Part shown: positions 1 through 14,260 of the stretch, in pieces
How positions within the stretch are numbered: position 1 is the stretch's first letter
Layout of the letters: the number at the start of each line of letters is the position of its first letter
Source of the DNA: Unio delphinus
Lineage: Eukaryota > Mollusca > Bivalvia > Unionida > Unionidae
Length of the DNA: 64,000 nt
Direction of reading: 5' to 3'
Assembly (NCBI GenBank): GCA_029339505.1
Contig: JAQISU010000155.1
Coordinates: forward strand, 15,391,501-15,455,500
The notes under the pieces: model-generated
Told to the model about the DNA's origin: nothing
Databases searched by the model: none
Seen by the model: the letters and a program-made list of their open reading frames with translations, nothing else
Position numbers and translations under genes: made by a program

Positions 1-545
1 CATTATTGATCCAAAATAGTTTATAACTAAAGCGTTCTTATATGAGTAGCTGCTTCACGTAATGTATATGTTACCAGCTGATCCGATAGGGAAATAGAAT
101 GTTTTAGAAAGGTATAAAATGAATAAGCATAGCATTGTAGGTGTTTTCATCAATATGATGGACTATACATTAGTTCCAAACGTCTTGAAAATATCATGAT
201 AGTTTCTTTTTGCCCTTGTGAATATGAGCCATGAGTGTGTATGTAGGTGTGTATGATTTTCTTAAATATATGTCAAGGGTAGTATGTGCTTTAATAAAAA
301 CAGGTCGTAGGTTCTAAATCAACTAGAATGGATTATCAAACTAGTGTATTTATTTCTTTGTGTTTCCTATCGCAGGCATACTTGGTTTGGAGGCAGATAT
401 GTCGATAGAGAGACAGAGCGAGAGAGATGGAAGTCTTTGAAGTCCTAAAATATTTTTAAAGGACAAAATAATAATATATTATTAGCAAAGCAACAAGCTG
501 ATATGATCGACGTTTTTATTGTAATTTTAAGATTTATTTGGTAGT

Positions 546-615
<70 letters not shown>

Positions 616-3600
616 GTTTTATAGTGCAGGCAATCCATGTATAAAATTCCCTAAAACATTTCATAACATTGTCTTTGCTCACGTTTTATCACGATCTGTT
701 TAATGTTGAATCACAACATATTTTGTAAACTTAAAACATTCTTTGTGTCCTAATGCATAGGAAATTGAATGACATGATCGAGATCCTTTTATTTCGAATA
801 TAAATATATTCCCCTTTTGTGCATTTCATACTTCGTAATTGAAATTCATATGCTGTGACAAAACCAGCTATAATATATTGATATTGTGGTCATCAAAGAG
901 TAGCTTAAAATTTATGGTTTTCGGTCAGACTGGAATAGAGCTTATAAACATCAAAATTCAGGAATTAAATGACAGTATTTACAGATTTGAGCATTCTTCC
1001 ATCACTGTCAAATTTAGATAATATTTATGAAACCTTTGCAATGCCGGTACTTACTAATCACAAATCTGATCATTCATAAAACGAATTTTTCTTTTTAAAA
1101 ATGAATTTCAAATGAGCGGTGTGTTATGTATCTATAACAGGATCCTGAATATACTGGTCCACCAAGAATCCTGACGTTTAGAAGATGGTGTTGTCCAGAA
1201 CCCATATGTGTAGTTAACAACAGTTCAAGATTAATATGATAGTCAGATAGTGTTCACTTTCTATTTCCACTGAGCAAGCCAAACAATGTTTTTCACTGGA
1301 ATAATATCTACGTACAACATAAAATACGGTTGCAGATTTGCAACAGAATCACAAGAAATGAGAATGACTCCCAAATGGGAATGAATCTAATTGCCCAGTT
1401 CCCTTCTTACATACACGGTCTATAATAACTATGTTTCACAATATACACCACGTGACGGTTGTTACTACTCATTTTGCCCCGAAAACGCCTATTCATGTGC
1501 CCATGACCAAACTATAAAAAGTTACAGAACTCTTTAAGAACAGCCAATCAGGCATTAATCCTAAGGCGTCATTAAGTCGTATTATTAAGATTGTTTTTAG
1601 TAATTGCATGTACATACGTCAGAATCTTTTAATAATAGGTCCTATGTAATTTTACTTACTTAACCGATTCAGGTCAGGTAGGCAAAATCTAACTAAAGAT
1701 ATTCCGTACAACTTACAACCATACACATTAATAAAAAAAATCGTGTACTAAGAATTGCAAAACATATGGATAAATCTTCTAATATATTTTATTTTATTGC
1801 AGTTATATTTGTATTAATGTCTGCTAAATACTTTTGTAACTGTAACAAACAATTAGTGTAAGTAGTTATCCTTTTCTCTAGTGTTTTTTCCTACAGTAAT
1901 TTTAAAATCATTATTTAAGTTTTTATGTTTTCTTATGCGTCATTTAGTTCTATCTTTACCTTACAAAATTTTGATATTAATAAAACAAATCTTTAATCGA
2001 TTTCATTATTGTTTGCATGTTTCTTTATAATACACGTACATCATCGTGTCTTAAGACAAAATAATAAAGAAGTTTTAGGTATTCTTGAATACCTGGTAAT
2101 CTATAAAGGTTTTCTATCGAGTACATCTTCCAGAATACTTTAAGATCTATTTAAGATAATATACTATTGCTTACCAGAATGCAGTATTGCAGCTCGTCCG
2201 TATTAGTTAATTATTTGTCCAGATCTGATAAACAGTTCAGTTTATTAATCAACGTGCAGTTTCTAGGTCACAATACCACTCAGACAGCTATACTGTAAAT
2301 CATTATGTAACTGCGTGCTAAGACACTATTATACAAAACATGACTAGCGTGTTTAAAAGGCACTTAACTGTGTAGTGCGGTTGTTGTTCAGCTTTGCATT
2401 CACTTTATTGAAGGATCTACTGAGGTTTATCCTCCATCGGTTTAAATAAAGTCATCTGTATCTAGTATCTCTAGGACCTCTGAGTGATGTTTCTCTAGCA
2501 TCTATTTAGCAAACTCGAGAACAATACACTTCAAATATTCCTTAAAAATCATTTACTTTCACGTCTTCGCCTCTGATGTTTAGGTTAATATTTAATAAAT
2601 ACTTCTTGTGTCCGTATATTAAGCGCACCATAAAATCCATTTTTAACTGACTGTGTTGAGTAGTATTTGTTAAAACAATTGGTATCATGGATTTGTTGTG
2701 AAAGGAAATGTATAAATAGTTTATATTTCATCGATCCCTGATCAGCACGCTTAAATAGAAAAGCATAATTCCAATATAATCACCTTAATATAAAAACCTA
2801 AAACAAAAAAATGAAAACTATAATGGGGGTCGAAGTGCATTCCCAGAAATTCTAATTTATAAAGAATCTTAACTACTCTTCAAGTAAATTTACCCCAATT
2901 TGTAAACAAAAGTTGTTTCTAGAAACCTGTAATGTCAGAATCAAGGCCGTATCAATAATAAAAACTTAGAAAACATGCTATTATACGAGTAGGCTCACCT
3001 CTTACTTTCAATTATGGATAAAGGTCAATAACTCAATGCCACATATAATCATGAGCAAATGACAACACATAATGCAAGTAAAATTTTCATAACATATGTA
3101 ACATCCCATCTATTTCCCTTATTTTCAGTCTTGTCCTAAGTACGTTAATACTATAGTACAATAGTTAGAGAGCGGATTACGTTGAAACAATTTTCAAGAA
3201 GCACAAGACGTACACTTCGGTCGAAAGGATGAGTCATTAAGTGAAAAATTGTATCTTAATTAATGAACCGAAGTATGCAATACTCCATTCTATTATTAGG
3301 CTTTTATTATAAGTCTTTTAAATGATCACATAAGGTCATAATAACACAACAATCTCGACACTTCCATGGAAACAACAGAACAGGTATTCGCCACACTATC
3401 TAAATACACCCAGTAAAACACTGTTTAGCATTATATTAGCATGCAAAAGAAGTAATCAGTTTATATTCGCGGCTGACAGAAAACTTTATGTTGCTCCTTC
3501 GTTAAAACTTGAATCCAGTTTTAAATTATTCCCATATACTGACTGTACTAGATAATGAAAATACAAAATGATACATTTGTTGTCACATTAATGGGAACAG

Positions 3601-4051
3601 ATGTTTAGTTTGCATTCACGATAAGACGAGCTTTCCCACAGTGACCCAATTATTTCATAATTTTCATTTCTGAAAAATATATAAATCCGATACGTTAAAG
3701 AGGGCATTTGCATTATTACCATACTGATTCAGACAAGAACACCTTCCTGAAAGTTATGAACGATCTAGTAAAAAATGAATGAGTCTATAACTTCTGCATG
3801 TTTATTTAAAATTAACACTATAATCGCTTTATAAAGAGGTTAGTATTGATTTCGTTTCCCGTGTTCAAGATCTGGGAGAAAGATCCCTGTTCTAGATATG
3901 AAAGCAGTTGAGCGATACTAAATCATGAATAGGCAATATAATGCTATCAACAATATAACTTGTCCTTATTGCTGAACAGTTTAGATGATACCTTAGGAAT
4001 ATGTTTTGTGCTTAAATGTAACTTATTTCTCAATATATTGTTTTCTTTCAG
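1..4051. other. AT-rich non-coding flank or intron
   Basis: No coding region, RNA gene or complete mobile element could be supported here. The stretch is AT-rich and contains one long CT microsatellite. Because the first exon seen downstream begins in phase 1 after a good acceptor site, this stretch is most simply the 3' part of an intron whose upstream exon (and signal peptide) lies outside the window. This is inference. Confidence 0.5.
549..612. repeat. (CT)n microsatellite
   Basis: About 32 uninterrupted CT dinucleotide units are visible. Confidence 0.98.
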
Positions 4052-4180
4052 TAGAACAAGTTGGATCGGGCTGCTATGCCGATTATGAATGCAGAGATGA
4101 ACATGCACGGTGCATAGGAAGCCCGCAGATCTGTCGTTGTATGGATGGTTACTATGAGCATCGGGAATCTTGCATTTTGA
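4052..4180 (+). CDS. Exon 1 seen: EGF-like domain of a host receptor-like protein
   Basis: An open exon of 129 bp lies between a pyrimidine-rich acceptor ending TTTCTTTCAG and a donor GTAAGA. It is phase 1 at both ends, so it is a symmetrical domain exon. The translation has six cysteines in an EGF-like spacing, with the signature CRCMDGYY near the end. EGF-like modules are extracellular, disulphide-bonded and usually bind protein ligands. It is followed in the same phase by a second EGF-like exon, a fibronectin-III domain and a membrane exon, which supports one type I membrane protein. No named orthologue was recognised; related EGF receptors are numerous in molluscs. Confidence 0.75.
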
Positions 4181-4779
4181 GTAAGATAGTATTATTAAAA
4201 AAGTGGACGCAACGATAATATACAAAGAAACATAGACGTTCAGCGGATATGTATTTTTAACACAAAGAATTTTATCTTAACAAGACATGCATTTGTGGAG
4301 AAAAAAACTTCAGAAATCATTTTGATTTAGACTATCAAATTTAATAATATAGACGGATGTTACACAACCTCTCAATATCGTATGAGATTTGAAACTTGAT
4401 CCATCAAGTTAACGGTGAAACGTTGAAATATTTGTTTAAATTCAACTTCATTGTTAAAGTTTGCTTTAGATCTTTATTAAAACTTAAATGCATTAGATGT
4501 CTGCATCCAAACTTACTATTTCAGATAACCTAAATCACTAGCAAATGGGTCAATAACATCATAACATCATTCCCACAAATAATCTAAACACAAATCGTGC
4601 ATATATTTTGACTAAGATGTGTGCACCTCCACGGTCTGTCCAAGGTGGAATTTTTTAGAATGTCGATGGCTGCATTGGTCACAATGTGTGATGTGACATC
4701 AGCACTGCGATTGGGATCTGTACGTAAAATGCTGATTACTATTTACCAAAAGCCTAATATTTAAGTTTATTGAGTGACA

Positions 4780-5290
4780 AAAGGATTACATCGCTGTTAT
4801 CTGCCTTACACTGGCTATCCCTTCGATCAAGAATTAAACACAAAATTTGTACTCTGTGCTACGTTTCACTGACAGACTCCAGTCCAACATACCTATCTGA
4901 CATCACCCATGTATAAACACCAGCAAGATACTTACGCTTAGTTTCTGACAATCGTGTACTCATTATTCCCTCTATGAATACGAAGTCATATGAACAACGT
5001 TCTTTTGCATACCAGGGCCAAGCAACGTGGAATGAATTGGCCATCGACATTCGACACAACAACAAAGTGATCTCTTTTATGAATGCTCTTAAACCACGTT
5101 TTGCAACTGTAAGTGCAAACTTAAAGATCTAATAATGTTTACAATTTAAATATTTTCAGCAGTGTCTATGTTTCCAGTTTCCTGGTATTTATTATTGTTT
5201 GTTTATAGTCATACCATTATATATGTTGTAAAGCGCTTAGAGCTTCTAAAGATTAGGCACTTTCCAATTCCGCGATTATTATTATAATAC
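4780..5290 (+). mobile_element. 3' fragment of a non-LTR retrotransposon (LINE), decayed
   Basis: Reading the plus strand with frame changes gives the typical C-terminal end of a LINE ORF2: an LHWLP-like segment, then a Y(L)SDI-type segment, a YTPAR-like segment, and an ATWNELAIDIR-like segment near 5040. These C-terminal motifs are typical of CR1/L2-like or related reverse transcriptases. The 3' tail has TTGTAAAGCGCTTAGAG near 5230 followed by an ATT-rich microsatellite, a common ending for this group. Only the 5'-truncated tail remains. Clade assignment is inference. Confidence 0.65.
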
Positions 5291-6514
5291 AATGTGAATA
5301 TGGACGTATATTCATGCAATAAAACGTGTTACACGTGAATAAAATGAATTCTCACGTGGAAAGACAAAACAAAAACAACCAAGGATTAAAGGGGTCTTCA
5401 AGAATTCCAAGTATCAGGCTAATAGTTATGTCTGGGATATAATACTGTTAGTGAAGAATAAATGCACATGATAATGATATGCAGATGCCTATAGCCTGAA
5501 ACTAAATGTCAGTTGTGTACACATGAGAATATGTTGTATTGATCGTATGTAAATTGGTCCGACAATATCGCCCTTAACCATGTACCAGGAAATTACAAGA
5601 AGCGAACAGCTTTGTAAAAGTTAACAAATAATATATTTTCGTTCACAATTAGTATTTTCTAAAGAAAAAATATTACCTAATACAAATGTCTTTCTAGAAG
5701 ACTCCAAATGATTACGCGATACAGTCGGTTACTAAAACCATAATATAACATGTATTAGACACAATGTATTTGATTAAGACCAGGATAAATATGTATTATA
5801 CTATTGATAATGATTATGATAATAAACGCATACTCATAGAGAAAATAGTAAATATGTGTTAGGTGTTTACAGAATGTTAAAAAGAAATCAATGATTTGGG
5901 TCAGGTACACAATGATATTGATTTTAAAGAAGTTACAAAATACAAGTTTATATAATTCATATGCAATCGTAAATGAACTTGCAAAAAATACTGATTTAAT
6001 ACTCATAAGAAAATGAAAACAATAAAATTACAATAAATTCAAATATAAATTTCTGTCATATACCAAAATGTTGAACAAGAGGATTATATTTTACTTGAAG
6101 AAGTCTACATGGTGAAAACATGAATTTGAAGATTGACTTGCAGTTTCTAAAATTAATATAATTTCAGGGATAGCTTCATTATAGTATCTAACTCAATTTT
6201 CTGTAAATAAATTTCAATTTTTTTTATTTCTTTTAGATATCCTTTTTTTAAAATGATCTAAGACCATTTTCAAATCTAGATAATAAACATTTTCAAACGT
6301 TGCTTTGCTTCTAATAACAATCGCTGCGACATTCATGTATTTCAAAAACAAATTAAGTGAAACATTGCATGGTGTCAGTTTCTTCTAAATTTTATTTCAT
6401 CAATTGGAGTATTTATTTGAATAATCTGCACTTTATTTTTGTGGTTTTATTCCATTGTAAATTCTTAGATTTTTTTGTCTGCTTGATTATTAACAGCATC
6501 AGTGTCTCTGAAAA

Positions 6515-6660
6515 AGCTTGACAGTAGCTTCTCGTGGGTCGGTGCATCATTCCGGGATTTGAACCGGGTTCGTCCTCCACTATTAATACTGGTTGCCATA
6601 TATAGGCTATTTTGTGCTGAAAAATGGCGCTAAACCCTACTACAACAACAACACCATTCT
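6515..6660 (-). repeat. Short interspersed repeat, possibly SINE-derived
   Basis: On the minus strand this segment has a GGTTCAAATCC stretch resembling a tRNA B box, followed by a GCCATTTTTCAGCACAAAAT-like segment and a TTGTTGTTGTAGTAGGG segment. A partial relative occurs at about 8775-8850. The family was not recognised. Confidence 0.4.
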
Positions 6661-8774
6661 GTCTGGTCCATCTTGTCATCAAAAGTTCCACAAAAAGGCT
6701 AAATTTGTCAAGATTTTCACAAGCTCTATCTGCCTTAGCATTTTTACACCTCTTCTATTTGAATTAAGAATCAAAGTTAATGTAGACGTTTATCAAACTT
6801 ATATAATCAGTAATATATCAAACATATGTAGTGCTCTAACAACTGATAACACTTCATGAACACTTACGTTTTCTTTATATATATATATATCAATGTGATG
6901 TAAACCATTCTCTCTTGCAACTTTTGCAAACTATTACAATCAGCAGGTATCAGTTCCTCCAATTAGTTTCCTACAGAATGTAATATTCATTAATTAAGTA
7001 CTAATGTCCTGAATATTGTATTGTATGTACTATTTTGTTATTATTTTAGCTTTTAAACTGTGATCTAATTGAGAACTGTGTTCAAAAGATATGTGTATCA
7101 TCCGAGTTTATCATACGATGAATAATTTGTATGTTTAATATCTGGTATTCAAAACATTGTCTCTTTTATCCTTCCATTGTACGTATTCAATTATATAGGT
7201 TAGCATATATTTGTTTATATCCATTTTAGTTATTCTTCAGCTTTAGTACATGGTTAATTTTATGTTCTGTTCAACAGTTAGTTTATCATTAGCTTCTCCC
7301 AATGTCTCTATTCCTCTCAAACTAGGATCCACTGCATTCTTACACATCAGCATGTTCGCACACATTTGTCTAGAAACGAACCACATGAACGCATCAGTTA
7401 ATTTCACAGGAGCGTCTAGATTTGCAAAATGGTTGTTGTTTAAGCTTTGTCGACAAGTCATAGAAGCATCAGTTAGATTTATATTCTCTAGTTCAGATAA
7501 ACGTATCTATCTAAAGTCTATGTAACATGTTCATAGTTCTTCATTTCTCTATTTAATTAACGCGAAAACAATACATTATAGAAATTATTTGCAAACGTTT
7601 ACATTCACATCTTAACCAATAAAGCTGATATTAATCTGCACATGGTGCCGCTTTATAAATGTTTCATAATATTGATCAGCATCACATGGAATAAATTCAC
7701 AGTGGTAACAATTTTCATATGATAAAGATTCGAGTAGATTAACATTAATTAGAACTATTTTAGCGTAATTTATTTGGTGTGAGAAAATGTATAAGTTTTG
7801 TAAGTATCAGATTAAGTTGCTGTCTGTATACATCCTATCATAGAATTGAAATTTTCAGTTGCAGTTTGCAGCATACACTATGTATTTATTGTTGTCAATA
7901 ATATTTGGGAAATATATTTCGCTTTCAGTCTGACTCTCTATTGCTAGGTAAATGAAACAATTTGGTCTTTCATCTAAAACTATTAAAAGTAAAATCGGAG
8001 AGAAATGTTAACCTGCCAACTATACAATTATTATGGGGGATTTCCTTGTTGAAGTAATGCTTTAATAACAATCAGATTTGTACTTCACTGTCGTCGACAG
8101 TTGTTTTATAAGTTCATCAATAGCTTCTACTTTTATATTTCATATTGTTATAATAGGATATTTCATTGCTTGTTTCTGTTATATCCAGTAATTATTGAAT
8201 TAAATTCAACTCCGTGCCATGAGCGCTTTGCCAGACAAATTTAGCATAGGTTATAAACCCGTTATGTTTAAATACTTTACCGTAAACCATCTGTTATCTT
8301 TATTAGCCTTTTAAACAAATCGAGTTCCAAGAACCATATTCAAAATATCAAGATAACAATCTGGTTGATTTTCTTACATCTTGTAAACTAGCAGATACTG
8401 CATACACGCAGCCTGAAGTTTCTGCCATCATAACATCAGTTCAACCAAAATTCATATAAGGTTTCCTATACTTTCGTAATGTTCAATATGCCATTTGAAT
8501 TCATTTTTTGAATTTCATAGAGATTTTGCAATCTAAAATTAGTGCTATTTGCCCTGGATAATGTGAACTTCTTGACCTAAGAAAATATGTTTTGTTATGT
8601 ATCTCGTGATTGTTTTGTCCTTTCAATTTATTTGCTTGATTATTTTACCACGCAACAAACAAAGTTGTATAAAAAAATCAAGCTAAAGATTATTTTACGA
8701 AGCTGAAATAATCAACTTTATATTCTCTTTCATATTAATGAAACTAATACAAAGTGTTCATCTTTTTACATTAT

Positions 8775-8850
8775 TGTTGTTGAAGTTCTTGTAGTAGTAG
8801 GGATGAACGCCATTTTTCAGCACAAGATAGGCTTTTACAGTTTTAATAAC
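8775..8850 (+). repeat. Partial second copy of the 6.5-kb short repeat
   Basis: It shares the TTGTTGTTG, GTAGTAGGG and GCCATTTTTCAGCACAAGAT segments with the minus strand of 6515-6660, so the two copies are in opposite orientation. Confidence 0.5.
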
Positions 8851-10217
8851 CGATTTGAAATAGTATTGTAACCGTTAATACAAGTTCAATTCAATTCTCA
8901 GCTGAAAATGAGATTATTTGTCACACTCTCATTTACTAAAATAGTTGATATCTCTTTCGAACATGGATCTAGCCAGTAGATCATCCGAAAACATATCTTT
9001 GTTCAAAGCTTCGGACTTTTATCAGGCACTGAAATTGTTTGCAATCTCTGATTACATCACACAAATTGCACTCTAGCAAGTAATTCACCTATGTAAAACC
9101 AGCATTTCGTTAAGTTTTAATCTTATAAAAAGTAGTTTTTCATTTCTCTTCATGCTCCTGTTTAGCATTTTCTGCTAACCTTTATTAAATTCTTGCTAAC
9201 GTTTTCATTTTTGACTTTCAAGTTCAACTCCACAAGTATCGTTCCTCTTATAGGAGGTTTCTTTATAAATTTATTCTTTTCTATTAAGAAATTTCTTCAT
9301 ATTTTTCTTTTCTTACCTTCCATTTAATTGACAATAAATGTGTACGTATATAATATATAATTTAAAAATTAGTAAGTATATTGTAAATTAAAAGACAAAA
9401 GCTAAAAAAATTAAGGTATGTTCAGCTGGCACTAACTTAACAAGTAATTTATTTACACTATCATTCCCCATTTTATTATAATCATCATGCCTTTGTCGTA
9501 AGTTCGTCATTCGAAAATTTACACAACAATACAGAGCACGATAAGTGTCATTTGAAAAGGAAATACGCTTCTATTGAATAGAAACAATAACAGTAATTGT
9601 ATTTTCACAGATACGGGATAGCTGTTTCAGATTTTATATATAAGGAGACTGCTAATAAAAGTGCAATTTAAAAGCGGTCGAAACCTTAAATGAAACATTT
9701 AAAGAGCAGTTTATAGTTCCAGTGATTGTCATGCATTGTAATATGAATGATAATCAAATTTACGAATATAGGTAAAACTATATTTTTTGCCAGCTATGCA
9801 CATTGGATACGTCTAATCATGATAAGTTCTAACGGCTAGCACAAAACGAAGAAATAACAAATACATATGCCTAATACACAAAAATGCACTGGTTGATTGG
9901 TTTTGAATGCATTTGGCTTCGTGGGCTTACATGAGCCAACTAATATCCAGCTGTATTATCTGTGTAATACATAATACAAATGCGTTAAATTTAAATCAAT
10001 GGTGTGCATCACAACTGTCTTTTGGTTATTGTACTTATTTCGCAGCCGAGTTAGTATTAAGGAGAGAAACGAAGGATTAGTTAATGACGTGTGTAAATTG
10101 TTATCATATAAAACCCATGAAATACGTTTTGTCGTTCTATTTTAAAATGTATATACTTGATACATCATGTAATGTGGTATTAGAAGCACACTATTACTTG
10201 CATATGTATGTTTTCAG

Positions 10218-10349
10218 AGTCTTACCTGGGTGGAATATGTCATAATCATGATGGCTGCACAGGGGAGGGTGTTGCATGTAGCAGTTTATACAATGGAACG
10301 TGTTCCTGTAATTCAACTCACATTCACTATAAGGAAAAATGTTATCACA
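10218..10349 (+). CDS. Exon 2 seen: second EGF-like domain
   Basis: This 132-bp exon lies between acceptor GTTTTCAG and donor GTAAGA and is again phase 1 at both ends, so it joins the previous EGF exon without changing frame. The translation has six cysteines (GGICHNHDGC, then VAC, TCSC and KCYH segments) in an EGF-like pattern. NGT and NST sequons suggest glycosylation in an extracellular position. The next exon starts with two bases of a codon (phase 1), as required. Confidence 0.75.
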
Positions 10350-10522
10350 GTAAGAAATAAATCCTTCTCTCTATAATCAACTATATTCAGATTCGACACT
10401 CAATTACAAGATTCTTCATGTTTGCATGACTTATTGCAAATTTGCATTATATTATACTTGTAACTGATACTGAAATTCCTTGCGTTAATGTTTATTGCAG
10501 TCATTCTTAACACACATTCGTA

Positions 10523-10618
10523 ACACACACCCACACACACCCACACCCACACCCACATATATATATATATAAACATATATATATGTGTGTGTGTGTGTCT
10601 GTGTCTGTGTCTGTGTAC
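10523..10618. repeat. Compound AC/AT/GT microsatellite
   Basis: AC-rich, then AT, then GT and GTCT runs follow one another. The AC and GT halves are inverted relative to each other around the AT core, so the tract could fold back. Confidence 0.9.
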
Positions 10619-11307
10619 AGTACTTGCCATCTTCTCCCAGAACAGATAAGTTTAGCTTTATTGTAATAAAAAAAAAACATTTTGTGCATGAGGTGGGTAA
10701 ATCATGATAAATGTTTTTACCCTGACAATACAATAAAATACATTTGATACCAATATACATAACAATATCGTCATCAGCGCATTACTCCTTTTTATGTAGA
10801 TATTGATTCATCTCCAATTAAATATAATATGAATAACCTACTACATCTTATATTTATTGATTGTCTATATCGAGAGATAGTGAACCAAATAAATCTAAAG
10901 GCATGAGTTCAATTACAGGTCTAAAGCCATCAGTGTGTAGAGCAAAATAATGAGCGGACGAATAGGCAAGCGTAGGACAGAATGATACGCCCAGGAGAGA
11001 AAATACAGATTGATAACTTATTAAGTGTAATAAAATACATTATAAACTCTAGTTCCATTGGAATATATATGAACATGCTATCACATACGTTTCAGAGAGA
11101 AATCTACAGAGTACATGTTATGACAGTTTTCTGTTATGTCGGTTGTGATTAGCTTGTGATTAGCTTGTCATAACCTTCTTCTCATTTCTTGCTATGAGAA
11201 GGAATTACTCGTAAGTTAAGGAGCGTCAATATCCATGGTGAGAGAGAGAGAAGAAAGAGTTAAGGCTCTCTTAAAAGAGTGTCGCCGCGATGATAAGACC
11301 GCTACAT

Positions 11308-11932
11308 CTGTAATGAAAAACGAACACGCCGCTAGCTTCAAAGTATAAGGGACTTTATTTAATTAATCAACACACATATATATCACTACATTCTAGAAAC
11401 ACAACTAAAAGCTTTATAATAAAAATTCATGAAATACATATTACATTTTCCTATTAAGCTTACCAACTTTATTTTATTCATATAACTTCTGCACCTTAGA
11501 ATATTATACAATAGTTAATTCTCAATCAATTTCAAGATAGTCAAAGTATGAAATACAATAATTGTAATCAATGCACCAATTAATTTAAAGAATACATTTT
11601 ACTTATTTTAAAGTAGAATATTAATTTAGAATATATTGCTAGATATTACTCTTTCTTACTTAAAGAATACTTTATTTCAATCATTAAATCAAAACATGAA
11701 GTTGGTAGCGAATTCAACCTTTACAATAAAAATTAAATATAAATTCTTTAAAACATTTAAACATTACATAACAACATATTGTAAATAAAAGAATTCAGTA
11801 ACAATGTTGCAAACATATCAATTTTACCATTAAAATCTCAAACATTAAAAATACCTATTTCTAAAAGAAGTTACAACATTCTTACCTGTAATGAAAAACG
11901 AACATGCCGCTAGCTTCAAAGTATAAGGGACT
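11308..11932. repeat. 47-bp direct repeats bounding a 531-bp AT-rich interval
   Basis: The segment starting CTGTAATGAAAAACGAACA occurs at 11308-11354 and again at 11886-11932, with one C/T difference. The interval between is strongly AT-rich and non-coding. This could be a segmental tandem duplication or the terminal repeats of a small non-autonomous element. No target duplication was recognised. Confidence 0.7.
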
Positions 11933-14252
11933 GACCTAGACAATATACGCTCTTACTTATACTCGCTAGGCGCAAGTCATATGGTAATCCCCTAATACTA
12001 AGCCAGCAGCAATGTCTGTTCATCATTAGATAAGAACCATTTTGTTTACGTCAATAACAGAAGGCCAGGTTCAGTCTTAGTCACCGGATTGGAAATTAGC
12101 CAATGCGTAATCTTGAAATTTGTCTGGTTTGTAGAACTATACACTTCTTACAGAGCAGCTAGGGAGTTCTTATTGAATCTGCGAAACAGCATACAATGTC
12201 TCCAGTAACATCATACACTTATTCCACACAACAATGTACATTCGTATAGCTAGTGATGTACGTTGCCAACTTTATGCTATAAATGAATAAAACATTACTT
12301 TAATAATACAATTTAAAGAAAATTGCAATCTTATTAATTTTACTAAAAAATCAATTCCTAATATACATACTAAACCTGGGACATCAACTATATCATAGAA
12401 ATCTATGTATCTTTTATCATATGGGACAAAGTTCAATGTGACATTTTGCTTTCAAACAAAGTGTCAAGCACTTTGCTAGGATATTAATGCAAAAAAATTA
12501 AAAAGTTAACAATTACCATAAATAAAAATACATTTGGTATTGCAGTTTACTTTCATATATATTGAAAAAGTGATCAAATATATAAAAAGACAGTTACGCC
12601 AATCAGTTTTTGTACTGTGCAAATGCATGATTTAATATTTACCATGTATACTCTGTAAAATATAGACATTTATATTCCATCTTAATTCTTAAACCTCTTC
12701 CACAAGATACTATCTTGGAATAATATCACAAAAATAACACAACAAGAGGAAATGTAACGTGATCATACATTTCGGCTTATTGCTGAATTAAGAAAATGAC
12801 TGAAGATCACTTTACAAAGAGAAACATGAACATTTACGTAATAATTGCAGAAATAAACACATTAACCTTACTGTAAACCTACTAGCAGCACAGTTTACAA
12901 TCTATTAGACTAACTGTTCATCACCAATATGCTGCTCATGCTATATTGTTTATAGAAATAAGTTGCAAACTACCCAATATGAAGGCTACTTACTGCTTGT
13001 ACTATTATAGAGCCAATTTGCATCACCTACAATCAGGGTAGCCTCATTGTTCTGAGTCATCATTGTGTGTAAAGTGAAAACAATACAGTAATTACATATA
13101 GTGACTTGATATCACCAACTTCGTTGTGTAAATGTGTATAAAATTGTATATAAATACAAATTAAAGAATGTAAATATAACACAATGGTCACACATCGACG
13201 CATTAAGAGACAATATATTGTTGCTGAAAATTATCTTTCTAATTGATTAATACTCTATGAACATCAGTAAATTCAATAATCAGAAAATTCTAACAATAAT
13301 TTGCTACAAATGATATTCTCTGTATACAAATCTGACGGTGACTTTTCTTGACTTCAGACGACGGATATAGCTAGCTGCATCTATTACTTTTTGAATTATA
13401 TAATGATTTCTTCCTTGACATTTTACAACAAATGCACTGAGACACCTTCAAAAAATGAAACTCTTTTCGGACCTATCATAATTATGCTTCTAGTAGTCAG
13501 GTTAATTATCTAACAACATAAATTGAAAAAGAATGTTATCATATTGTGCTTTGACTATTTTGGTCTGCTCCGTTAAACGTTGACATAGTAAAACCAAACA
13601 TTATGTCAACAAGACCAGTTATCTTTTCAAATAAATGGCAGTTTCATATAATTCGGTGAATAGTGCCTACATCTAAACATAAACAGTCACGTCAAGTGTC
13701 AACGACTGAAGAAACATTAAACTCATCTTTTATTGCAAACCTTCATTCAAAACGAAATTTAGCAAAACTTAAATAAATGCGATTGTGTACTTAGTTAACA
13801 GAAAATATATTGTCAAAAGTTAAATTCAATTGTAACATCATTAAACATTTCTCCGCATGTTAATTGCTCTCTTCTTCGGAATAACGGCATCTGCATGCCG
13901 ATTGGTGGAGGTTTACACAAGATTAGTCAACTGTATAAAACACCGCAATTTTTCGGTATCGTCTAAATATACCAAATTACAAAGATACATCAGGTCAAGA
14001 GTCATGAGACGTGAAATCGAATATTTACAGTAGAAACAAAATTCATAATTCATGTCTCTGATCTTTTGCACATAGCTAATTATTCCTTCCTTTTAAATGA
14101 GGCATATAACTCTCTCTTTACATGCCTGTTAGACTTTTGGCGTGTGTTCTCGCACATAATGTCATATTTCCTCATGCAATATAAGTATTTTCTCTTCTTT
14201 CAACATGCACAAAGTATCTTGTTGACTTCATTCCCGCGTTGACTGTGTTATT

Positions 14253-14260
14253 CTATACAT
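14253..14260. repeat. Left target-site duplication of the hAT element
   Basis: CTATACAT, repeated exactly at 16513-16520 immediately after the right terminus. Confidence 0.92.

Larger units (their letters stand above)
4181..10217 (+). other. Intron between the two EGF-like exons
   Basis: About 6 kb bounded by GTAAGA and TTTTCAG. It contains a LINE 3' fragment (about 4780-5290) and two short related repeats (about 6515-6660 and 8775-8850). Other open frames here are short and overlap on opposite strands, and none shows a recognisable domain. Confidence 0.6.
10350..14252 (+). other. Intron, 5' part, before the hAT insertion
   Basis: AT-rich sequence with a mixed AC/AT/GT microsatellite at 10523-10618 and a pair of 47-bp direct repeats at 11308 and 11886. 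The hAT element, its target duplication and the first SINE lie further along the same intron, which ends at the acceptor before 17211. No coding region could be supported. Confidence 0.55.

Noticed and set aside
4859..5065. Minus-strand 68-codon frame
   Set aside because: It is the antisense of the LINE C-terminal segment, whose plus-strand translation is recognisable.
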